Assembly: GCA_900767595.1 (NCBI GenBank)
Contig: CAAFZS010000091.1
Coordinates: forward strand, 1-14,833
Direction of reading: 5' to 3'
DNA from: Bacteroidales bacterium
GTDB taxonomy: Bacteria > Bacteroidota > Bacteroidia > Bacteroidales > Paludibacteraceae
Length of the DNA: 14,833 nt
Shown: piece by piece, positions 10,117-14,833 of the stretch
How the letters are laid out: the number at the start of each line of letters is the position of its first letter
Numbering within the stretch: the first letter of the stretch is position 1
Notes under the pieces: generated by a model
What the model saw: only the letters and a program-made list of their open reading frames with translations
The model's database searches: none
Told to the model about the DNA's origin: nothing
Made by a program: the position numbers and the translations under genes

Positions 10117-11049
10117 ATGGGGAAACCGCTTCATAATACGCATTTTCGTGAATATCGTTGGGACTATCGCCAACCGGCGATATACTTACTCACATTCACG
10201 ACTACTGATCGGCATCCGCTATTGGGAACACTAGTCGGAGAGGCAGATAAGGCTCGTGTAGAACCATCGGAAATTGGATGGCGCGTTACGAACCTTTTTT
10301 GCAATCTCCCCACATATTATCCCCAACTGCAAGTATTGAGCCGGATAGTGATGCCTGACCATTTTCACGCTATTGTAAGGGTTATTGCTCCGCTGGAGCA
10401 TCCCTTGGGCTATTGCATGCGTGGATTTAAATGGGCTTGTAATAAGGAGTGGAAAGCGCTTTCTCCTGAAATTGATTATCCCCTCTTTGCCTCGGATTTC
10501 TATCCTTCTCGCTTACAAGGTCCCGGCCAGTTACAAATTATGTTCGACTACCTCCGTGATAATCCTCGTCGCTTAGCGATAAAGCGTCAGTATCCCGGTT
10601 ATTTCCGGATCCAGCGCGATGTTACTATCGAGAATTCGCAGTGGGATACTGTTGGCAATCAGTGCCTATTATTGGCACCGCGTATTGTGGCGGTTCATGT
10701 TCGTCGAGCATGGGATGCGGAGCAAAAGCGTGCATTCATGAATGAGTGTATCTTAGCAGCGCGTCAAGGCGCGGTTTTGATATCGCCATTCATTAGCGAA
10801 GCAGAGCGTGCGGTTCGTGACGAGGCTTTGAAGGAGCATTTGTCGATTATCGTTGTGCATGATAAACCATTGCCGGAACTCTACAAGCCGGAGCCAATGT
10901 ATTTTGACGCATGTATGGATGGTCGTATCTTGATTATCGCTCCCTTAAAGGATCGTTTCTTGAATACTGAGCTTACCTATGCTCAGTGTAAAGAGATGAA
11001 CGCCTTTGCCGAGGCGATTGCCTCCTCGCACAATGTCGTTATTGGTTAG
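10117..11049 (+). CDS. REP-associated tyrosine transposase (RAYT) with DprA-like tail
   Basis: The 310-residue product begins with a Y1/HUH nuclease domain (about 10-165). The HUH motif is MPDHFHAIV with H82 and H84, and Y145 in MFDYLRDNP is the likely catalytic tyrosine. RAYTs bind and cut REP hairpins, and copies of such hairpins flank this gene. After about 180 comes a second domain: RIVAVHVRRAW, then RQGAVLISPFISEAERAVRDEA at about 216-237 and ILIIAPL at 271-277. It looks Rossmann-like, recalling the DprA/SLOG fold; I recall similar tails in Bacteroidota RAYTs, but the fold is inference. The ATG at 10117 is chosen because the earlier TTG at 10027 lies in a REP hairpin upstream of the promoter. 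The stop codon lies inside the first downstream REP hairpin. Confidence 0.87.
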   Translation: MGKPLHNTHFREYRWDYRQPAIYLLTFTTTDRHPLLGTLVGEADKARVEPSEIGWRVTNLFCNLPTYYPQLQVLSRIVMPDHFHAIVRVIAPLEHPLGYCMRGFKWACNKEWKALSPEIDYPLFASDFYPSRLQGPGQLQIMFDYLRDNPRRLAIKRQYPGYFRIQRDVTIENSQWDTVGNQCLLLAPRIVAVHVRRAWDAEQKRAFMNECILAARQGAVLISPFISEAERAVRDEALKEHLSIIVVHDKPLPELYKPEPMYFDACMDGRILIIAPLKDRFLNTELTYAQCKEMNAFAEAIASSHNVVIG

Positions 11050-11175
11050 ATTTTCCAATCTAACCGCTGTTTCCCTCGTACAATGTCGTTATTGGTTAGA
11101 TTTTTCAATCTAACCGCTGTTCCTCTCGCACAATGTTGTCGTTGGTTAGATTTTCCAATCTAACCGCTTTAACAG
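11026..11175 (+). repeat. Three tandem 50-bp REP units
   Basis: Units 11026-11075, 11076-11125 and 11126-11175 each contain GGTTAGATT, a 4-nt loop (TTCC, TTTC, TTCC) and AATCTAACC, with hairpin starts at 11044, 11094 and 11144, exactly 50 bp apart. The flanks CAATGT and CGTT before the stem and CGCT after it are also repeated. The first unit overlaps the last eight transposase codons, whose TAG stop (11047-11049) is in the stem. Confidence 0.9.
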
Positions 11176-11195
11176 TAAGTAGTATCAATTAACGA

Positions 11196-11231
11196 ACCCT
11201 CGCGTACGCGCGTATAAATATATAAGGAATA
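11196..11231 (+). repeat. CTCGCG..GCGCGTATA motif, copy B
   Basis: The sequence contains the palindrome CGCGTACGCG, then CGTATAAATATATAAGGAATA. It begins 20 bp after the last REP unit. Confidence 0.7.
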
Positions 11232-11351
11232 AGAAGCAGATTTTTAGTTGAGATTTTGGGTGGAACAATTTGCCTCCGGTATTGGTAGCACTCTATTGGA
11301 TGTCCGTAGGGTGACCGGTGAAAATAAGGTGGATTAGTCGTGGTCTCCGGC

Positions 11352-11384
11352 GCAAGGGATAAGCAAGGGATAAGCAAGGGTAGG
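11352..11384. repeat. Three 11-bp GCAAGGG units
   Basis: GCAAGGGATAA (11352-11362), GCAAGGGATAA (11363-11373) and GCAAGGGTAGG (11374-11384) are in exact tandem. GCAAGGGTAA also occurs at 9411-9420, near the other 11-mer array. Confidence 0.7.
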
Positions 11385-11421
11385 GGGTATGGCAAAATAG
11401 GGCAGATGAACACACAAATTA

Positions 11422-11477
11422 ATGTAATAGTGTAATAGTGTAATAGTAGCATTTATTACAGAATTACATTATTACAT
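11422..11477. repeat. TGTAATAG array with inverted partner
   Basis: Three 8-bp TGTAATAG units (11423-11446) are followed by ATTACATTATTACAT (11463-11477), which pairs with 11422-11436 except at one position. A long AT hairpin is possible. Confidence 0.6.
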
Positions 11478-11524
11478 AAAAAAATAAGTTAAAACAAACA
11501 TAACATCGCATCGAATTAACTTTT

Positions 11525-11564
11525 AACCTCGCGCCCACGCGCGTATAATATAATTAAGGAATAG
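11525..11564 (+). repeat. CTCGCG..GCGCGTATA motif, copy C
   Basis: CCTCGCGCCCACGCGCG is followed by TATAATATAATTAAGGAATAG. It lies 22 nt before the CBS-HEPN gene ATG, where no Bacteroidota-type promoter is visible, so it may carry the promoter or leader of the cassette. Confidence 0.7.
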
Positions 11565-11586
11565 AAACTAATAAAATATAATACCA

Positions 11587-12672
11587 ATGACAAAAGAAGA
11601 TTTAGATGCCTTAGTGCAGCAAGTGAATACAACTGGAGTTCCAGTAAAGACAACTCCAAGAGAGATAATTGATGCCTTTGGATATGAAAAACGTTCATAT
11701 TATTGTATCAAGTCTGTGGATAATTATTTTCGTGAGAAAGAGGTTCTCACGGCTCCCGATTATAATGAAATAGCGTCAGATAGTGAACTTTATATACAGC
11801 GAAAGGAAAGAGCTTGTCGAGCTGACGAATTTGGTGGAGACCCAATAAAAAGGATAAGTTTGATGAAGTGCTCTTCAAAGAAACCAACGTGTGCGACAGA
11901 GGAAATGCCTCTTGCTGAAGCTGAGAATTTAATGCAATTAAATGACTATTCGCAGTTGCCGGTAGTTGCTAACAAGTCTGGAGCTATACGTGGATACATT
12001 TCATGGAAGACCATTAAAGAAAAGCAATTAATGGGGTGCAAATCTACTATAGTAAAAGATTATATGGTATCTCCATGTATGTCGGTATCTTTACATACGC
12101 CACTATTGCAGATATTTGATATCTTACGTAGACAAGAGTTTGTAGTTGTAACTAAAACGAATACGAGTAATGAACCTTGTGGAATAGTTACCTTATTTGA
12201 TATATTGGAGCAATTTATTACATGGACAAAACCATTCGTAATTCTTGATGAGATTGAAAATCAAGTTCGTAATCTTTTTGACAATGATAAAGTGCTTTTG
12301 GAAGAAATGCAATCAGTTTGTAAGGATGATAAAGAGAATGCAATAATTGAATTGTTAACGAATGCAAGTGTAAAATCAGATATAATTGAGAATGCTAAAA
12401 CAATCTTTGCAAGAACAGAACGCAAAGTACATTCTATTGATGATTTAAATTTTGGTGAGTATATACGACTAATGGATGATGCTAGGATTTGGGATAAACT
12501 CCAAAAGGAAGACGCTCCATTACCTAGTTCTACTTTTATATCTCAATTGAACAAGGTACGACGTGTCCGTAATGATGTTATGCATTTTGATCCTGCTGGC
12601 ATTTCTCCAGACCAAGTAGAAATGCTTGAAAATGTAGATAAATTCTTGCAAATGTATTTGGAGAAAAAATAA
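11587..12672 (+). CDS. CBS-pair protein with HEPN-like C-terminus
   Basis: The 361-residue product has an uncharacterised N-terminal segment (1-85), two CBS domains (about 90-150, with YSQLPVVANKSGAIRGYISW at 121-140; about 155-212, with the MVSPCMSVS and GIVTLFDILEQF segments), then a helical domain (about 216-361). The latter contains RVRNDVMHF at 326-334, an R-x4-H motif (R328, H333) as in HEPN RNase and Swt1-type domains. CBS pairs commonly sense adenine nucleotides, so an RNA-targeting enzyme gated by nucleotide state is a reasonable inference. Codon use is markedly AT-rich compared with the genes before 8300. It is the first gene of a co-directional group with a protease, a membrane protein and a STAS-like protein. 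Confidence 0.72.
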   Translation: MTKEDLDALVQQVNTTGVPVKTTPREIIDAFGYEKRSYYCIKSVDNYFREKEVLTAPDYNEIASDSELYIQRKERACRADEFGGDPIKRISLMKCSSKKPTCATEEMPLAEAENLMQLNDYSQLPVVANKSGAIRGYISWKTIKEKQLMGCKSTIVKDYMVSPCMSVSLHTPLLQIFDILRRQEFVVVTKTNTSNEPCGIVTLFDILEQFITWTKPFVILDEIENQVRNLFDNDKVLLEEMQSVCKDDKENAIIELLTNASVKSDIIENAKTIFARTERKVHSIDDLNFGEYIRLMDDARIWDKLQKEDAPLPSSTFISQLNKVRRVRNDVMHFDPAGISPDQVEMLENVDKFLQMYLEKK

Positions 12673-12791
12673 AATCTTGTGTCCTATATTATGGGCGATG
12701 TGCACACTCATTAAATGGAAAAACATATTAGTGAAAATGCATAATAAAAACAATAACACATATAAATACTAACTTTTAATTTTTTACAATT

Positions 12792-13595
12792 ATGACATCG
12801 GAACAACTCATTCCATATATAGAACATCGACGTTTACAACTTGTCGCGTTTAAGGAAAATACTCCTAAAAATTTACCATCATCTGTGGGAAGTGCATTCA
12901 TCTTGGATTATAAAGGAGAGTCTTTCATTTTAACAGCTGATCATGTCGTTAACACACATGATAATGGAACCCGTGTGCTAGATAAAAGCATTTATGTTCA
13001 AACTAACCGCGTAAGAAAAGAAGCTAATGGCTTATTTTCTTGTGAATTGTTATCAATGGGAGGCGTAACCTTCTTTTCTCAATTCTCCGTCAATCCATCT
13101 ACAGGAGATATTAATGTATCTCCTCTCTTTGATGCTGCTTTTGTCCGAATGAATGATTTACAAAAATCGATAGGAGCTGTAACGATTGAAAGTGATTTTA
13201 ATGGTGTACATATAAATGCAGGAGAATCGATTGTTCACTATCAAGAAACTGATATTGCTTTGCCTTCTAAAACAGATAGATATTTTATATTTGGACAAAT
13301 TAAGCCACGATATATTGCGTGTGGACAACAAATGTGTTTAATAATGCCTTTGACATTTAAACAAGAACTTGAATTTATAGGTGAAGATACAAATTATTAC
13401 ATCTTGAAAACGAATGATATTACAATATATGATGATTGGGGAGGCCTCAGCGGCTCTGCCGTAGTGAATCAAGATGGGAAGATTATCGGAATAGCATGTT
13501 TTATAGTGAATGGTGGACATTGGCTTTTTGTAAAGAAAATACAATCAGTAACACCTTTAATGGAAGCAGATATATTAACTAATAAGTTACCATAA
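12792..13595 (+). CDS. Cytoplasmic trypsin-like serine protease
   Basis: The 267-residue product has the chymotrypsin-fold catalytic residues in order: H51 in ILTADHVV, D114 in LFDAAFVRM and S220 in GGLSGSAVV, the counterpart of GDSGGP. VGSAFIL at 32-38 fits the first strands. There is no signal peptide or membrane segment, so it should act in the cytoplasm, unlike DegP-type housekeeping proteases. Trypsin-like domains of this kind occur as effectors in several bacterial immune systems; whether this is one is inference. It lies 119 bp after the CBS-HEPN gene and 54 bp before the membrane protein, all AT-rich. An inactive or regulatory member cannot be ruled out. Confidence 0.8.
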   Translation: MTSEQLIPYIEHRRLQLVAFKENTPKNLPSSVGSAFILDYKGESFILTADHVVNTHDNGTRVLDKSIYVQTNRVRKEANGLFSCELLSMGGVTFFSQFSVNPSTGDINVSPLFDAAFVRMNDLQKSIGAVTIESDFNGVHINAGESIVHYQETDIALPSKTDRYFIFGQIKPRYIACGQQMCLIMPLTFKQELEFIGEDTNYYILKTNDITIYDDWGGLSGSAVVNQDGKIIGIACFIVNGGHWLFVKKIQSVTPLMEADILTNKLP

Positions 13596-13649
13596 TTCTG
13601 CTACTTTAGTTTTGATAATAAAAAATACACTTGAATAATCATTGATATA

Positions 13650-14375
13650 ATGGCTTTTATTTGTGCTTTGAAAATATTGGGATTTTGTGCTCTACTCGTA
13701 GCGTTTCTATTCTGCATAAAATGGATATATAAAAGGATTTATCATCCTCAATGGGATGACGAAAAGCGTTCGCGAGTTAATACAATCATTTTGCTTTCGC
13801 CTTTCATCGCATTGTTCTTATACGTGTTGCTCCAAATTTGCATTTCAAAGGATATTTTGGTGCCTAGTAATCAAAGTGATTCGCCCGCACATGCTTTCTC
13901 AATTGATGTGAATAATTATTTATGGAAAGATTATATTATACCATTGCTCTCTGCTATTTTGACGGGGTTATTTACATTCCTCGGAGTTATGATGACTATT
14001 CGAAGCTCAGAAAAAAACATCATAGTCAATAGCAGAGATCAAATGGAGATGCTTAAGCACCAAGCAGAAGACAAAATTAATTATAAGAAATGGGAACAAG
14101 CTTATTTGCAAAATGCAAAAATTTATTGTTGTTTTTTTAAGTTGCAAGCAGAATGCCTTAGTTTTAAAGGTAGTGATAAAAGTTCGCTAATTAAATCATG
14201 TTCGGAATTGCATTTGAATATAGAACAAGCATTAGATTTGTCTGAGGAAAAACGTGAGAAGGCACTAGAGATATATAAACAATTTAACGGAATTATTATA
14301 AGTAATCCACAAGACGCTGCTAACGCACAGATTTTAGCATTGTTAGCAGAATATCGAACATTAAATGATAATTAA
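13650..14375 (+). CDS. Three-TM membrane protein of unknown function
   Basis: The 241-residue product has hydrophobic segments at about 5-26, 46-66 and 94-118 (IIPLLSAILTGLFTFLGVMM). After these comes a charged, helical cytoplasmic region (about 119-241) with probable coiled coil around 130-155 and many Lys and Glu. I do not recognise a family. The layout of membrane anchor plus cytoplasmic helical domain resembles membrane effectors or sensors in defence cassettes, but nothing specific shows this. The ATG at 13650 follows an AT-rich gap without a clear ribosome binding site. The 3' end overlaps or nearly touches the STAS-like gene, so these two are almost certainly co-expressed. Confidence 0.7.
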   Translation: MAFICALKILGFCALLVAFLFCIKWIYKRIYHPQWDDEKRSRVNTIILLSPFIALFLYVLLQICISKDILVPSNQSDSPAHAFSIDVNNYLWKDYIIPLLSAILTGLFTFLGVMMTIRSSEKNIIVNSRDQMEMLKHQAEDKINYKKWEQAYLQNAKIYCCFFKLQAECLSFKGSDKSSLIKSCSELHLNIEQALDLSEEKREKALEIYKQFNGIIISNPQDAANAQILALLAEYRTLNDN

Positions 14376-14691
14376 ATTAGAGATGGTTAAGGTTAAAAAT
14401 TTTACAATTGGGCACTCGGGTGTAGTTGATTCTAAAGAGGTTTCTAAGCAAATAGTAGACGAAATCGAGAAAGAGTGGCGTACTAAAAGGCCCGTAGTAG
14501 TTGACTTTGAAGATGTCAAATATTTGTCAATTGATGAAAGCCAAAATATTTTTGGTGCAGCATATACAGCAAGTGGCAGTACAGGATTAACTTTTCAACA
14601 AAATTATCAGATAATAAATGTTGACGCATCGATAGCTATGTCTATCGTTGATGGTATTGCGAAAGAAATTAATGAGAAAAAAAGGAAGTAA
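14365..14691 (+). CDS. STAS-like (DUF4325-type) protein
   Basis: The product is 108 residues from ATG 14365, which overlaps the membrane-protein gene by 11 nt, or 102 from ATG 14383. It reads SGVVDSKEVSKQIVDEIEKE near 19-38, VVVDFEDVKYLSIDESQNIF near 45-64 and YQIINVDASIAMSIVDGI near 81-98. This alternation of a strand, a hydrophobic DFxxV segment and a helix fits the STAS-like DUF4325 domain. Relatives often neighbour GHKL-type ATPases, so a regulator of a kinase-like partner is possible, and such a gene could lie beyond the window. Family assignment is moderate. The coupling to the membrane protein suggests a joint role. Confidence 0.65.
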   Translation: MIIKLEMVKVKNFTIGHSGVVDSKEVSKQIVDEIEKEWRTKRPVVVDFEDVKYLSIDESQNIFGAAYTASGSTGLTFQQNYQIINVDASIAMSIVDGIAKEINEKKRK

Positions 14692-14833
14692 ACTAATCTA
14701 ACTTTTCAAAAATAAATATAACACAAATCAAAACATAACTATTTTTATTAACTAGTACTGTTGCGATAAATTTCGCATAATTTTATAAATCATTAAATAA
14801 CGTTTGTTCTTTGACATTTTGATTGAAAGGAAA
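14692..14833. other. AT-rich tail, possible promoter region
   Basis: No gene is visible in the last 142 bp. TGCGA/TCGCA around TAAATT (about 14762-14777) is a small hairpin. TTTG at 14803-14806 within CGTTTGTTCTTTGACATTTTG could be a -33 element whose -7 box lies at or beyond the window edge. Confidence 0.4.

Larger units (their letters stand above)
11176..11586. other. Gene-free stretch between transposase and AT-rich cassette
   Basis: No gene is visible. It holds the second and third GC-rich motif copies, 11-bp units at 11352-11384, and a TGTAATAG array with an inverted partner (11422-11477). Confidence 0.6.

Noticed and set aside
11026..11175. CRISPR array
   Set aside because: The 50-bp units are near-identical throughout, including the would-be spacers, and there are only three; they are REP tandem units.

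Overview
The window looks like a chromosomal segment of a Bacteroidota organism, most likely Bacteroidales. Six promoters carry the Bacteroidota signature: TTTG or TTG, exactly 20 nt, then TAnnTTTG. There are no clear Shine-Dalgarno sites. The gene families (LpxH, SufT/MIP18-like, LolE/FtsX-like permease, a short RecQ, a DUF4890-like secreted protein) also fit. The genus cannot be read from the sequence.

Layout. 1-756: gene-free, packed with small hairpins and short repeats, ending in a divergent promoter pair. 787-3307: a tight forward operon, rsmE-lpxH-sufT-like-PAP2 phosphatase, with genes overlapping or 1 nt apart. 3123-3587 (-): a small secreted protein whose 3' end overlaps the PAP2 gene by 185 bp. 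3631-4854: a LolE/FtsX-type permease. 4855-5256: repeat-rich convergent spacer. 5257-7026 (-): recQ, carrying two in-frame 21-bp-repeat insertions. 7085-8644: a promoter, a ~300-nt structured RNA ending in an intrinsic terminator, an AraC-type regulator and a tiny secreted protein with a sorting-signal-like C-terminus.

From about 8650 the window becomes accessory. 8707-9318: a ParE/RelE-type toxin-antitoxin pair with its own promoter, operator-like palindromes and terminator, enclosed by a 19-bp imperfect inverted repeat. 9350-9990: gene-free DNA with tandem 11-mers, palindromes and two oppositely oriented arrays of five 9-bp units. 10002-11175: a REP-associated tyrosine transposase (HUH/Y1 domain plus a Rossmann/DprA-like tail), preceded by an inverted pair of REP-like hairpins and ending inside the first of three 50-bp REP units. 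11587-14691: four visibly AT-rich genes in one direction: CBS-HEPN-like protein, cytoplasmic trypsin-like protease, three-TM membrane protein, and a STAS-like (DUF4325-type) protein. This looks like a horizontally acquired, possibly defence-related cassette; that function is inferred only.

Two themes stand out. First, short structured repeats occur both between genes and in frame inside housekeeping genes (rsmE, recQ), and at the 3' ends of others. Second, there are several candidate new elements: the 7123-7421 RNA with mutually exclusive pairings, the transposase/REP unit, a GC-rich motif repeated three times (9845, 11196, 11525), and the terminal four-gene cassette.
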